In this document: in pieces, positions 49,976 to 64,000 of the stretch
Layout: each line of letters begins with the position of its first letter
Position numbering within the stretch: the first letter of the stretch is position 1
Origin: Hydractinia symbiolongicarpus
Taxonomy: Eukaryota > Cnidaria > Hydrozoa > Anthoathecata > Hydractiniidae
Direction: 5' to 3'
DNA length: 64,000 nucleotides
Assembly: GCF_029227915.1 (NCBI RefSeq)
Contig: NC_079880.1
Span: 3,288,001 to 3,352,000, forward strand
Notes under the pieces: model-generated
Told to the model about the DNA's origin: nothing
What the model saw: the letters and a program-made list of their open reading frames with translations, nothing else
Database searches by the model: none
Program-made: the position numbers and the translations under genes

Positions 49976-52570
49976 TTAAATTATTATTTCACCACTAAAG
50001 CCCATGAGACTTGTAGTATTTAAAAATATTTTCATTTTTGATGAGACGCTGAATAAAAGAAGTTTAATCGCCGGCAAACGAAAACCCGCGACTTCCCGTA
50101 AATCCCGGACTCGGCCCGTATAGTCAAAAGTATACAAAGAAAGTACCCAGGGAGTAAACTCATTTCCCAAACGATATTTTAAATTAATTTTCACCACTAA
50201 AACGCATGAGACTTGTAGTTTTCAAAAATGTTTTCATTTTTGATGAGACGCTTAATGAAAGAGGTTTAATCGCCGGCAAACGAAAACCCGCGATTCCCCG
50301 TAAATCCCGGGCTTGGCCATATAGTCGAATGTATACAAAGAAAGTACCCTGTGAGTAAACTCATTTCCGAAACGATTTTTTCAATTATCTTTTCACCACT
50401 AAAACGCATGAGACTTGCAGTTTTTAAAAATGTTTTCATTTTTGATGAGACGCTTAATAAAAGAGGTTTAATCGCCGGCAAACGAAATCCCGCGATTTCC
50501 CGTAAATCCCGGGCTTGGCCCGTATAGTCGAATGTATACAAAGAAAGTACCCAGGAAGTAAACTCATTTTCCGAACGATTTTTTAAATTTTTTTTTCACC
50601 ACTAAAACGCATGAGACTCGTAGTTTTCAAAAATGTTTTCATTTTTGATGAGACGCTTAATGAAAGAGGTTTAATCGCCGGCAAACGAAAACCCGCGATT
50701 TCCCGTAAATCCCGGGCTTGGCCCGTATAGTCGAATGTATACAAAGAAAGTACCCTGTGAGTAAACTCATTTCCGAAACGATTTTTTCAGTTATCTTCTC
50801 ACCACTAAAACGCTTGAGGTTTGCAGTTTTCAAAAATGTTTTCATTTTTGATGAGACGCTTAATAAAAGAGGTTTAATCGCCGGCAAACGAAATCCCGCG
50901 ATTTCCCGTAAATCCCGGGCTTGGCCCGTATAGTCCAATGTATACAAAGAAAGTACCCAGGGAGTAAACTCATTTTCCGAACGATTTTTTAAAATTTTTT
51001 TTCACCACTAAAACGCATGAGACTTGTAGTTTTCAAAAATGTTTTCATTTTTGATGAGACGCTTAATGAAAGAGGTTTAATCGCCGGCAAACGAAAACCC
51101 GCGATTTCCCGTAAATCCCGGGCTTGGCCCGTATAGTCGAATGTATACAAAGAAAGTACCCTGTGAGTAAACTCATTTCCGAAACGATTTTTTCAGTTAT
51201 CTTCTCACCACTAAAACGCTTGAGGTTTGCAATTTTCAAAAATGTTTTCATTTTTGATGAGACGCTGAATAAAAGAAGTTTAATTGCCGGCAAACGAAAA
51301 CCCGCCATTTCCCGTAAACCCCGGACTCGGCCCGCATAGTCAAAAGTATACAAAGAAAGTACCCAGGGAGTAAACTCATTTCCCGAACGATTTTTTAAAT
51401 TATTTTTTCACCTCTAAAACGCATGAGACTTGTAGTTTTCAAAAATATTTTCATTTTTGATGAGACGCTGAATAAAAGAAGTTTAATCGCCGGCAAACAA
51501 AAACCTGCGATTTCCCGTAAATCCCGGACTCGGCCCGTATAGTCAAAAGTATACAAAGAAAGTACCCAGGGTGTAAACTCATTTCCCGAACGATTTTTTA
51601 AATTATTATTTCACCACTAAAGCCCATGAGACTTGTAGTATTTAAAAATATTTTCATTTTTGATGAGACGCTGAATAAAAGAAGTTTAATCGCCGGCAAA
51701 CGAAAACCCGCGACTTCCCGTAAATCCCGGACTCGGCCCGTATAGTCAAAAGTATACAAAGAAAGTACCCAGGGAGTAAACTCATTTCCCAAACGATATT
51801 TTATATTAATTTTCACCACTAAAACGCATGAGACTTGTAGTTTTCAAAAATGTTTTCATTTTTGATGAGACGCTTAATGAAAGAGGTTTAATCGCCGGCA
51901 AACGAAAACCCGCGATTTCCCGTAAATCCCGGGCTTGGCCATATAGTCGAATGTATACAAAGAAAGTACCCTGTGAGTAAACTCATTTCCGAAACGATTT
52001 TTTCAATTATCTTTTCACCACTAAAACGCATGAGACTTGCAGTTTTTAAAAATGTTTTCATTTTTGATGAGACGCTTAATAAAAGAGGTTTAATCGCCGG
52101 CAAACGAAATCCCGCGATTTCCCGTAAATCCCGGGCTTGGCCCGTATAGTCGAATGTATAGAAAGAAAGTACCCAGGGAGTAAACTCATTTTCCGAACGA
52201 TTTTTTAAATTTTTTTTTCACCACTAAAACGCATGAGACTCGTAGTTTTCAAAAATGTTTTCATTTTTGATGAGACGCTTAATGAAAGAGGTTTAATCGC
52301 CGGCAAACGAAAACCCGCGATTTCCCGTAAATCCCGGGCTTGGCCCGTATAGTCGAATGTATACAAAGAAAGTACCCTGTGAGTAAACTCATTTCCGAAA
52401 CGATTTTTTCAGTTATCTTCTCACCACTAAAACGCTTGAGGTTTGCAGTTTTCAAAAATGTTTTCATTTTTGATGAGACGCTTAATAAAAGAGGTTTAAT
52501 CGCCGGCAAACGAAATCCCGCGATTTCCCGTAAATCCCGGGCTTGGCCCGTATAGTCGAATGTATACAAA
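49976..52570. repeat. ~1,622 bp (8-monomer) tandem duplication
   Basis: The block from 49.98 to 50.95 kb recurs at 51.60 to 52.57 kb with an offset of 1,622 bp. It includes the variants GGCTTGGCCATATAG, GACTTGCAGTTTTTAAAAATG and GAGACTCGTAG. Confidence 0.82.
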
Positions 52571-52660
52571 GAAAGTACCCTGTGAGTAAACTCATTTCCA
52601 GAAGGATTTTTTAATTTATTTTTTCAACACTAAAACGCATGAGACTTGTAGTTTTTAGAA

Positions 52661-52737
52661 ATGTTTTCATTTTTGATGAGACGCTTAATAAAAGTGGTTT
52701 AATTGCCGGCAAACGAAAACCCGCGATTTCCGCGAAA
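52661..52737. repeat. Truncated 77 bp monomer
   Basis: Successive copies of ATGTTTTCAT lie at 52661, 52738 and 52941, so one monomer is 77 bp instead of 203 bp. The junction GCGATTTCC/GCGAAAATG shows a deletion of 126 bp from the CpG-rich part to the palindrome. Confidence 0.88.
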
Positions 52738-55700
52738 ATGTTTTCATTTTTGATGAGACGCTTAATGAAAGAGGTTTAATCGGCGGCAAACGAAAACCCG
52801 CGATTTCCCGTAAATCCCGGGCTTGGCCCGTATAGTCGAATGTATACAAAGAAAGTACCCTGTGAGTAAACTCATTTCCAGAAGGATTTTTTAATTTATT
52901 TTTTCAACACTAAAACGCATGAGACTTGTAGTTTTCAAAAATGTTTTCATTTTTGATGAGACGCTTAATAAAAGAGGTTTAATCGCCGGCAAACGAAAAC
53001 CCGCGATTTCCCGTAAATCCCGGGCTTGGCCCGTATAGTCGAATGTATACAAAGAAAGTACCCTGTGAGTAAACTCATTTCCGAAACGATTTTTTCAGTT
53101 ATCTTCTCACCACTAAAACGCTTGAGGTTTGCAGTTTTCAAAAATGTTTTCATTTTTGATGAGACGCTTAATAAAAGAGGTTTAATCGCCGGCAAACGAA
53201 ATCCCGCGATTTCCCGTAAATCCCGGGCTTGGCCCGTATAGTCGAATGTATACAAAGAAAGTACCCAGGGAGTAAACTCATTTCCCGAACGATTTATTAA
53301 ATTTTTTTTTCACCACTAAAACGGATGAGACTTGTAGTTTTCATCAAAAATGTTTTCATTTTTGATGAGACGCTGAATAAAAGAAGTTTAATTGCCGGCA
53401 AACGAAAACCTGCGATTTCCCGTAAATCCCGGACTCGGCCCGTATAGTCAAAAGTATACAAAGAAAGTACCCAGGGTGTAAACTCATTTCCCGAACGATT
53501 TTTTAAATTATTATTTCACCACTAAAGCCCATGAGACTTGTAGTATTTAAAAATATTTTCATTTTTGATGAGACGCTGAATAAAAGAAGTTTAATCGCCG
53601 GCAAACGAAAACCCGCGACTTCCCGTAAATCCCGGACTCGGCCCGTATAGTCAAAAGTATACAAAGAAAGTACCCAGGGAGTAAACTCATTTCCCAAACG
53701 ATATTTTAAATTAATTTTCACCACTAAAACGCATGAGACTTGTAGTTTTCAAAAATGTTTTCATTTTTGATGAGACGCTTAATGAAAGAGGTTTAATCGC
53801 CGGCAAACGAAATCCCGCGATTTCCCGTAAATCCCGGGCTTGGCCCGTATAGTCGAATGTATAGAAAGAAAGTACCCAGGGAGTAAACTCATTTTCCGAA
53901 CGATTTTTTAAATTTTTTTTTCACCACTAAAACGCATGAGACTTGTAGTTTTCAAAAATGTTTTCATTTTTGATGAGACGCTTAATGAAAGAGGTTTAAT
54001 CGCCGGCAAACGAAAACCCGCGATTTCCCGTAAATCCCGGGCTTGGCCCGTATAGTCGAATGTATACAAAGAAAGTACCCTGTTAGTAAACTCATTTCCA
54101 GAACGATTTTTTAATTTATTTTTTCAACACTAAAACGCATGAGACTTGTAGTTTTCAAAAATGTTTTAATTTTTGATGAGACGCTGAATAAAAGAAGTTT
54201 AATCGATGGCAAACGAAAACCCGCGACTTCCCGTAAATCCCGGACTCAGCCCGTATAGTCAAAAGTATACAAAGAAAGTACCCAGGGAGTAAACTCATTT
54301 CCCGAACGATTTTTTAAATTATTTTTTCACCACTAAAACGCATGAGACTTGTAGTTTTCAAAAATGTTTTCATTTTTGATGAGACGCTGAATAAAAGAAG
54401 TTTAATCGCCGGCAAACGAAAACCTGCGATTTCCCGTAAATCCCGGACTCGGCCCGTATAGTCAAATGTATACAAAGAAAGTACCCAGGGAGTAAACTCA
54501 TTTCCCGAACGATTTTTTAAATTAATTTTCACCACTAAAACGCATGAGACTTGTAGTTTTCAAAAATGTTTTCATTTTTGATGAGACGCTTAATGAAAGA
54601 GGTTTAATCGCCAGCAAACGAACACCCGCGATTTCCCGTAAATCCCGGGCTTGGCCCGTATAGTCGAATGTATACAAAGAAAGTACCCTGTGAGTAAACT
54701 CATTTCCAGAACGATTTTTTAATTTATTTTTTCAACACTAAAACGCATGAGACTTGTACTTTTCAAAAATGTTTTAATTTTTGATGAGACGCTGAATAAA
54801 AGAAGTTTAATCGCCGGCAAACGAAAACCTGCGATTTCCCGTAAATCCCGAGTCGGCCCGTATAGTCAAAAATATACAAAGAAAGTACCCAGGGTGTAAA
54901 CTCATTTCCCGAACGATTTCTTAAATTATTATTTCACCACTAAAGCCCATGAGACTTGTAGTTTTCAAAAATGTTTTCATTTTTGATGAGACGCTGAATA
55001 AAAGAAGTTTAATCGCCGGCAAACGAAAACCTGCGATTTCCCGTAAATCCCGGACTCGGCCCGTATAGTCAAAAGTATACAAAGAAAGTACCCAGGGTGT
55101 AAACTCATTTCCCGAACGATTTTTTAAATTATTATTTCACCACTAAAGCCCATGAGACTTGTAGTATTTAAAAATATTCTCATTTTTGATGAGACGCTGA
55201 ATAAAAGAAGTTTAATCGCCGGCAAACGAAATCCTGCGATTTCCCGTAAATCCCGGACTCGGCCCGTATAATCAAAAGTATACAAAGAAAGTACCCAGGG
55301 TGTAAACTCATTTCCCGAACGATTTTTTAAATTATTATTTCACCACTAAAGCCCATGAGACTTGTAGTATTTAAAAATATTTTCATTTTTGATGAGACGC
55401 TGAATAAAAGAAGTTTAATCGCCGGCAAACGAAAACCTGCGATTTCCCGTAAATCCCGGACTCGGCCGTATAGTCGAATGTATACAAAGAAAGTACCCAG
55501 GGAGTAAACTCATTTCCCGAACGATTTATTAAATTTTTTTTTCACCACTAAAACGCATGAGACTTGTAGTTTTCATCAAAAATGTTTTCATTTTTGATGA
55601 GACGCTTAATGAAAGAGGTTTAATCGCCGGCAAACGAAAACCTGCGATTTCCCGTAAATCCCGGGCTTGGCCGTATAGTCGAATGTATACAAAGAAAGTA

Positions 55701-58700
55701 CCCTGTGAGTAAACTCATTTCCGAAACGATTTTTTCAATTATCTTTTCACCACTAAAACGCATGAGACTTGCAGTTTTTAAAAATGTTTTCATTTTTGAT
55801 GAGACGCTTAATAAAAGAGGTTTAATCGCCGGCAAACAAAATCCCGCGATTTCCCGTAAATCCCGGGCTTGGCCCGTATAGTCGAATGTATAGAAAGAAA
55901 GTACCCAGGGAGTAAACTCATTTTCCGAACGATTTTTTAAATTTTTTTTTCACCACTAAAACGCATGAGACTTGTAGTTTTCAAAAATGTTTTCATTTTT
56001 GATGAGACGCTTAATGAAAGAGGTTTAATCGCCGGCAAACGAAAACCCGCGATTTCCCGTAAATCCCGGGCTTGGCCCGTATAGTCGAATGTATACAAAG
56101 AAAGTACCCTGTTAGTAAACTCATTTCCAGAACGATTTTTTAATTTATTTTTTCAACACTAAAACGCATGAGACTTGTAGTTTTCAAAAATGTTTTAATT
56201 TTTGATGAGACGCTGAATAAAAGAAGTTTAATCGCCGGCAAACGAAAACCCGCGACTTCCCGTAAATCCCGGACTCAGCCCGTATAGTCAAAAGTATACA
56301 AAGAAAGTACCCAGGGAGTAAACTCATTTCCTAAACGATTTTTTAAATTATTATTTCACCACTAAAGCCCATGAGACTTGTAGTATTTAAAAATATTTTC
56401 ATTTTTGATGAGACGCTGAATAAAAGAAGTTTAATCGCCGGCAAACGAAAACCTGCGATTTCCCGTAAATCCCGGACTCAGCCGTATAGTCGAATGTATA
56501 CAAAGAAAGTACCCAGGGAGTAAACTCATTTCCCGAACGATTTATTAAATTTTTTTTTCACCACTAAAACGCATGAGACTTGTAGTTTTCATCAAAAATG
56601 TTTTCATTTTTGATGAGACGCTGAATAAAAGAAGTTTAATTGCTGGCAAACGAAAACCCGCGATTTCCCGTAAATCCCGGGCTTGGCCCGTATAGTCGAA
56701 TGTATACAAAGAAAGTACCCTGTTAGTAAACTCATTTCCAGAACGATTTTTTAATTTATTTTTTCAACACTAAAACGCATGAGACTTGTAGTTTTCAAAA
56801 ATGTTTTAATTTTTTGATGAGACGCTGAATAAAAGAAGTTTAATCGCCGGCAAACGAAAACCCGCGACTTCCCGTAAATCCCGGACTCAGCCCGTATAGT
56901 CAAAAGTATACAAAGAAAGTACCCAGGGAGTAAACTCATTTCCCGAACGATTTTTTAAATTATTTTTTCACCACTAAAACGCATGAGACTTGTAGTTTTC
57001 AAAAATGTTTTCATTTTTGATGAGACGCTGAATAAAAGAAGTTTAATCGCCGGCAAACGAAAACCTGCGATTTCCCGTAAATCCCGGACTCGGCCCGTAT
57101 AGTCAAAAGTATACAAAGAAAGTACCCAGGGAGTAAACTCATTTCCCGAACGATTTTTTAAATTAATTTTCACCACTAAAACGCATGAGACTTGAAGTTT
57201 TCAAAAATGTTTTCATTTTTAATGAGACGCTTAATGAAAGAGGTTTAATCGCCAGCAAACGAAAACCCGCGATTTCCCGTAAATCCCGGTCTTGGCCCGT
57301 ATAGTCGAATGTATACAAAGAAAGTACCCTGTTAGTAAACTCATTTCCAGAACGATTTTTTAATTTATTTTTTCAACACTAAAACGCATGAGACTTGTAG
57401 TTTTCAAAAATGTTTTCATTTTTGATGAGACGCTGAATAAAAGAAGTTTAATCGCCGGCAAACGAAAACCCGCGACTTCCCGTAAATCCCGGACTCAGCC
57501 CGTATAGTCAAAAGTGTACAAAGAAAGTACCCAGGGAGTAAACTTATTTCCCAAACGATTTTTTAAATTACTTTTTCACCACTAAAACGCATGAGACTTG
57601 TAGTTTTCAAAAATGTTTTCATTTTTGATGAGACGCTGAATAAAAGAAGTTTAATCGCCGGCAAACGAAAACCTGCGATTTCCCGTAAATCCCGGACTCG
57701 GCCCGTATAGTCAAAAGTATACAAAGAAAGTACCCAGGGAGTAAACTCATTTCCCGAACGATTTTTTAAATTAATTTTCACCACTAAAACGCATGAGACT
57801 TGTAGTTTTCAAAAATGTTTTCATTTTTGATGAGACGCTTAATGAAAGAGGTTTAATCGCCAGCAAACGAAAACCCGCGATTTCCCGTAAATCCCGGGCT
57901 TGGCCCGTATAGTCGAATGTATACAAAGAAAGTACCCTGTGAGTAAACTCATTTCCAGAACGATTTTTTAATTTATTTTTTCAACACTAAAACGCATGAG
58001 ACTTGTACTTTTCAAAAATGTTTTAATTTTTGACGAGACGCTGAATAAAAGAAGTTTAATCGCCGGCAAACGAAAACCTGCGATTTCCCGTAAATCCCGA
58101 GTCGGCCCGTATAGTCAAAAATATACAAAGAAAGTACCCAGGGTGTAAACTCATTTCCCGAACGATTTCTTAAATTATTATTTCACCACTAAAACGCATG
58201 AGACTTGTAGTTTTCAAAAATGTTTTCATTTTTGAAGAGACGCTTAATGAAAGAGGTTTAATCGCCGGCAAACGAAAACCCGCGATTTCCCGTAAATCCC
58301 GGGCTTGGCCCGTATAGTCGAATGTATACAAAGAAAGTACCCTGTTAGTAAACTCATTTCAAGAACGATTTTTTAATTTATTTTTTCAACACTAAAACGC
58401 ATGAGACTTGTAGTTTTCAAAAATGTTTTAATTTTTGATGAGACGCTGAATAAAAGAAGTTTAATCGCCGGCAAACGAAAACCCGCGACTTCCCGTAAAT
58501 CCCGGACTCAGCCCGTATAGTCAAAAGTATAAAAAGAAAGTACCCAGGGAGTAAACTCATTTCCCGAACGATTTTTTTGAATTATTTTTTCACCACTAAA
58601 ACGCATGAGACTTGTAGTTTTCAAAAATGTTTTCATTTTTGATGAGACGCTGAATAAAAGAAGTTTAATCGCCGGCAAACGAAAACCTGCGATTTCCCGT

Positions 58701-61700
58701 AAATCCCATACTCGGCCCGTATAGTCAAAAGTATACAAAGAAAGTACCCAGGGAGTAAACTCATTTCCCGAACGATTTTTTAAATTAATTTTCACCACTA
58801 AAACGCATGAGACTTGTAGTTTTCAAAAATGTTTTCATTTTTGATGAGACGCTTAATGAAAGAGGTTTAATCGCCAGCAAACGAAAACCCGCGATTTCCC
58901 GTAAATCCCGGGCTTGGCCCGTATAGTCGAATGTATACAAAGAAAGTACCCTGTGAGTAAACTCATTTCCAGAACGATTTTTTAATTTATTTTTTCAACA
59001 CTAAAACGCATGAGACTTGTACTTTTCAAAAATGTTTTAATTTTTGATGAGACGCTGAATAAAAGAAGTTTAATCGCCGGCAAACGAAAACCTGCGATTT
59101 CCCGTAAATCCCGAGTCGGCCCGTATTGTCAAAAATATACAAAGAAAGTACCCAGGGTGTAAACTCATTTCCCGAACGATTTCTTAAATTATTATTTCAC
59201 CACTAAAGCCCATGAGACTTGTAGTTTTCAAAAATGTTTTCATTTTTGATGAGACGCTGAATAAAAGAAGTTTAATCGCCGGCAAACGAAAACCTGCGAT
59301 TTCCCGTAAATCCCGGACTCGGCCCGTATAGTCAAAAGTATACAAAGAAAGTACCCAGGGTGTAAACTCATTTCCCGAACGATTTTTTAAATTATTATTT
59401 CACCACTAAAGCCCATGAGACTTGTAGTATTTAAAAATATTCTCATTTTTGATGAGACGCTGAATAAAAGAAGTTTAATCGCCGGCAAACGAAATCCTGC
59501 GATTTCCCGTAAATCCCGGACTCGGCCCGTATAGTCAAAAGTATACAAAGAAAGTACCCAGGGTGTAAACTCATTTCCCGAACGATTTTTTAAATTATTA
59601 TTTCACCACTAAAGCCCATGAGACTTGTAGTATTTAAAAATATTTTCATTTTTGATGAGACGCTGAATAAAAGAAGTTTAATCGCCGGCAAACGAAAACC
59701 CGCGACTTCCCGTAAATCCCGGACTCGGCCCGTATAGTCAAAAGTATACAAAGAAAGTACCCAGGGTGTAAACTCATTTCCCGAACGATTTTTTAAATTA
59801 TTATTTCACCACTAAAGCCCATGAGACTTGTAGTATTTAAAAATATTCTCATTTTTGATGAGACGCTGAATAAAAGAAGTTTAATCGCCGGCAAACGAAA
59901 TCCTGCGATTTCCCGTAAATCCCGGACTCGGCCCGTATAGTCAAAAGTATACAAAGAAAGTACCCAGGGAGTAAACTCATTTCCCAAACGATATTTTAAA
60001 TTAATTTTCACCACTAAAACGCATGAGACTTGTAGTTTTCAAAAATGTTTTCATTTTTGATGAGACGCTTAATGAAAGAGGTTTAATCGCCGGCAAACGA
60101 AAACCGGCGATTTCCCGCAAATCCCGGGCTTGGCCGTATAGTCGAATGTATACAAAGAAAGTACCCTGTGAGTAAACTCATTTCCGAAACGATTTTTTCA
60201 ATTATCTTTTCACCACTAAAACGCATGAGACTTGAGGTTTTTAAAAAATGTTTTCATTTTTGATGAGACGCTTAATAAAAGAGGTTTAATCGCCGGCAAA
60301 CGAAATCCCGCGATTTCCCGTAAATCCCGGGCTTGGCCCGTATAGTCGAATGTATACAAAGAAAGTACCCTGTTAGTAAACTCATTTCCAGAACGATTTT
60401 TTAATTTATTTTTTCAACACTAAAACGCATGAGACTTGTAGTTTTCAAAAATGTTTTAATTTTTGATGAGACGCTGAATAAAAGAAGTTTAATCGCCGGC
60501 AAACGAAATCCTGCGATTTCCCGTAAATCCCGGACTCGGCCCGTATAGTCAAAAGTATACAAAGAAAGTACCAAGGGTGTAAACTCATTTCCCGAACGAT
60601 TTTTTAAATTATTATTTCACCACTAAAGCCCATGAGACTTGTAGTATTTAAAAATATTTTCATTTTTGATGAGACGCTGCATAAAAGAAGTTTAATCGCC
60701 GGCAAACGAAAACCCGCGACTTCCCGTAAATCCCGGACTCGGCCCGTATAGTCAAAAGTATACTAAGAAAGTACCCAGGGAGTAAACTCATTTCCCAAAC
60801 GATATTTTAAATTAATTTTCACCACTAAAACGCATGAGACTTGTAGTTTTCAAAAATGTTTTCATTTTTGATGAGACGCTTAATGAAAGAGGTTTAATCG
60901 CCGGCAAACGAAAACCGGCGATTTCCCGCAAATCCCGGGCTTGGCCGTATAGTCGATGTATACAAAGAAAGTACCATGTGAGTAAACTCATTTCCGAAAC
61001 GATTTTTTCAATTATCTTTTCACCACTAAAACGCATGAGACTTGCAGTTTTTAAAAATGTTTTCATTTTTGATGAGACGCTTAATAAAAGAGGTTTAATC
61101 GCCGGAAAACGAAATCCCGCGATTTCCCGTAAATCATGGGCTTGGCCCGTATAGTCGAATGTATACAAAGAAAGTACCCTGTTAGTAAACTCATTTCCAG
61201 AACGATTTTTTAATTTATTTTTTCAACAATAAAACGCATGAGACTTGTAGTTTTCAAAAATGTTTTAATTTTTGATGAGACGCTGAATAAAAGAAGTTTA
61301 ATCGCCGGCAAACGAAAACCCGCGACTTCCCGTAAATCCCGGACTCAGCCCGTATAGTCAAAAGTATACAAAGAAAGTACTCAGGGAGTAAACTCATTTC
61401 CCGAACGATTTTTTAAATTATTTTTTCACCACTAAAACGCATGAGACTTGTAGTTTTCAAAAATGTTTTCATTTTTGATGAGACGCGGAATAAAAGAAGT
61501 TTAATCGCCGGCAAACGAAAACCTGCGATTTCCCGTAAATCCCGGACTCGGCCCGTATAGTCAAAAGTATACAAAGAAAGTACCCAGGGAGTAAACTCAT
61601 TTCCCGAACGATTTTTTAAATTAATTTCCACCACTAAAACGCATGACACTTGCAGTTTTCAAAAATGTTTTCATTTTTGATGAGACGCTTAATGAAAGAG

Positions 61701-64000
61701 GTTTAATCGCCAGCAAACGAAAACCCGCGATTTCCCGTAAATCCCGGGCTTGGCCCGTATAGTCGAATGTATACAAAGAAAGTACCCTGTGAGTAAACTC
61801 ATTTCCAGAACGATTTTTTAATTTATTTTTTCAACACTAAAACGCATGAGACTTGTACTTTTCAAAAATGTTTTAATTTTTGATGAGACGCTGAATAAAA
61901 GAAGTTTAATCGCCGTCAAACGAAAACCTGCGATTTCCCGTAAATCCCGAGTCGGCCCGTATAGTCAAAAGTATACAAAGAAAGTACCCAGGGTGTAAAC
62001 TCATTTCCCGAACGATTTCTTAAATTATTATTTCACCACTAAAGCCCATGAGACTTGTAGTATTTAAAAATATTTTCATTTTTGATGAGACGCTGAATAA
62101 AAGAAGTTTAATCGCCGGCAAACGAAAACCCGCGACTTCCCGTAAATCCCGGACTCAGCCCGTATAGTCAAAAGTATAAAAAGAAAGTACCCAGAGAGTA
62201 AACTCATTTCCCGAACGATTTTTTAAATTATTTTTTCACCACTAAAACGCATGAGACTTGTAGTTTTCAAAAATGTTTTCATTTTTGATGAGACGCTGAA
62301 TAAAAGAAGTTTAATCGCCGGCAAACGAAAACCTGCAATTTCCCGTAAATCCCGGGCTCGGCCCGTATAGTCAAAAGTATACAAAGAAAGTACCCAGGGA
62401 GTAAACTCATTTCCCGAACGATTTTTTAAATTAATTTTCACCACTAAAACGCATGAGACTTGTAGTTTTTAGAATTGTTTTCATTTTTGATGAGACGCTT
62501 AATGAAAGTTGTTTAATTGCCGGCAAACGAAAACCCGCGATTTCCCGTAAATCCCGGGCTTGGCCCTTATAGTCGAATGTATACAAAGAAAGTACCCTGT
62601 GAGTAAACTCATTACCCGAACGAATTTTTAAATTATTTTTTCACCACTAAAACGCATGAGACTTGTAGTTTTCAGAAATGTTTTCATTTTTAATGAGACG
62701 CTTAATAAAAGTGGTTTAATCGCCAGCAAACAAAAACCCGCGATTTCCCGTAAATCCCGGGCTTGGCCCGTATAGTCGAATGTATACAAAGAAAGTACCC
62801 AGAGAGTAAACTCATTTCCCGAACGATTTTTTAATTTATTTTTTCCACACTAAAACGCATGAGACTTGTAGTTTTCAAAAATGTTTTTATTTTTGATGAG
62901 ACGCTGAATAAAAGAAGTTTAATCGCCGGCAAACGAAAACCTGCGATTTCCCGTAAATCCCGGGCTCGGCCCGTATAGTCAAAAGTATACAAAGAAAGTA
63001 CCCAGGAAGTAAACTCATTTCCCGAACGATTTTTTAAATTAATTTTCACCACTAAAACGCATGAGACTTGTAGTTTTTAGAAATGTTTTCATTTTTGATG
63101 AGACGCTTAATGAAAGTTGTTTAATCGCCGGCAAACGAAAACCCGCGATTTCCCGTAAATCCCGGGCTTGGCCCTTATAGTCGAATGTATACAAAGAAAG
63201 TACCCTGTGAGTAAACTCATTACCCGAACGATTTTTTAAATTATTATTTCACCACTAAAGCCCATGAGACTTGTAGTAGTTAAAAATATTTTCATTTTTG
63301 ATGAGACGCTGAATAAAAGAAGTTTAATCGCCGGCAAACGAAAACCCGCGACTTCCCGTAAATCCCGGACTCAGCCCGTATAGTCAAAAGTATACAAAGA
63401 AAGTACCCAGGGAGTAAACTCATTTCCCGAACGATTTTTTAAATTATTTTTTCACCACTAAAACGCATGAGACTTGTAGTTTTCAAAAATGTTTTCATTT
63501 TTGATAAGACGCTAAATAAAAGAAGTTTAATCGCCGGCAAACGAAAACCTGCGATTTCCCGTAAATCCCGGACTCGGCCCGTATAGTCAAAAGTATACAA
63601 AATAAGTACCTGGGGTGTAAAATCATTTCCCGAACGATTTTTTAAATTATTATTTCACCACTAAAGCCCATGAGACTTGTAGTTTTTAAAAATGTTTCAT
63701 TTTTGATGAGACGCTGAATAAAAGAAGTTTAATTGCCGGCAAACGAAAACCCGCGACTTCCCGTAAATCCCGGACTCGACCCGTATAGTCAAAAGTATAC
63801 AAAGAAAGTACCCAGGGAGTAAACTCATTTCCCGAACGATTTTTTAAATTAATTTTCACCACTAAAACGCATGAGACTTGTAGTTTTCAGAAATGTTTTC
63901 ATTTTTGATGAGACGCTTAATGAAAGTTGTTTAATCGCCGGCAAACGAAAACACGCGATTTCCCGTAAATCCCGGGCTTGGCCCGTATAGTCGAATGTAT

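Larger units (their letters stand above)
39067..64000. repeat. Satellite array, right arm (same ~203 bp monomer)
   Basis: This is the direct continuation of the left array in the same orientation. It resumes in the middle of a monomer exactly where the left arm stops, and runs to the window edge with about 123 monomers. It shares diagnostic variants with the left arm, for example the CAGAAATCTTTTC and TTTATGAAAGTGG variants (20.2-26.2 kb and 41.5-46.4 kb) and the GCAGTTTTC / CTTGAGGTTTGC variants (22.9-27 kb and 48-53 kb). The two arms are therefore one array split by the insertion. Apart from one 77 bp truncated monomer near 52.7 kb, the spacing is regular. Confidence 0.97.

Overview
The window is eukaryotic, AT-rich DNA. 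It consists almost entirely of one tandem satellite array, interrupted by a single 10.7 kb mobile element. The spliced gene (GT-AG introns of about 80-430 nt), the MITE-type insertions and the satellite all point to an animal nuclear genome. The transposase-like protein resembles, from memory, uncharacterised multicopy proteins of cnidarians and other marine invertebrates. A cnidarian source is therefore my best guess, but it is unproven.

Layout. Positions 1-28363 and 39067-64000 are the satellite: roughly 260 head-to-tail copies of a ~203 bp monomer, all in the same orientation, with nested higher-order repeats (2, 3, 8, 9 and more monomers). None of the many short open frames in the array looks like a gene. 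Positions 28364-39066 are the insert. It is bounded by an exact 18 bp terminal inverted repeat and flanked by a TT duplication. An 8-monomer duplication just to its right (about 39862-41480) preserves the uninterrupted target site at 40691, which fixes both ends of the element to the base.

The insert carries one recognisable gene, on the minus strand. I reconstructed it as nine exons (34989 to 29752) whose phases all agree, giving a protein of about 1,235 residues. Its core has an acidic-residue and CxxC zinc-finger layout like the CACTA/Mirage/Chapaev (CMC) group of DDE transposases. Around it are a putative DNA-binding segment, a SAP-like helical segment and a C-terminal coiled coil. The element's ends do not begin CACTA/CACTG, so it may be a divergent or undescribed lineage.

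Smaller elements lie inside the insert: a 470 bp MITE with a TA duplication (29080-29549), a 480 bp MITE with TTA (35790-36269), a 679 bp MITE with TAA (36404-37082), a 305 bp inverted-repeat structure (38534-38838) and a tRNA-like relic with its halves in inverted order (35575-35664). The remainder (28382-29077, 34990-35574, 37086-38533, 38839-39048) is AT-rich and holds no gene I can recognise.

Together the parts suggest an autonomous DNA transposon that landed in an already amplified satellite array. It carries its own transposase gene and has acted as a host for non-autonomous elements.
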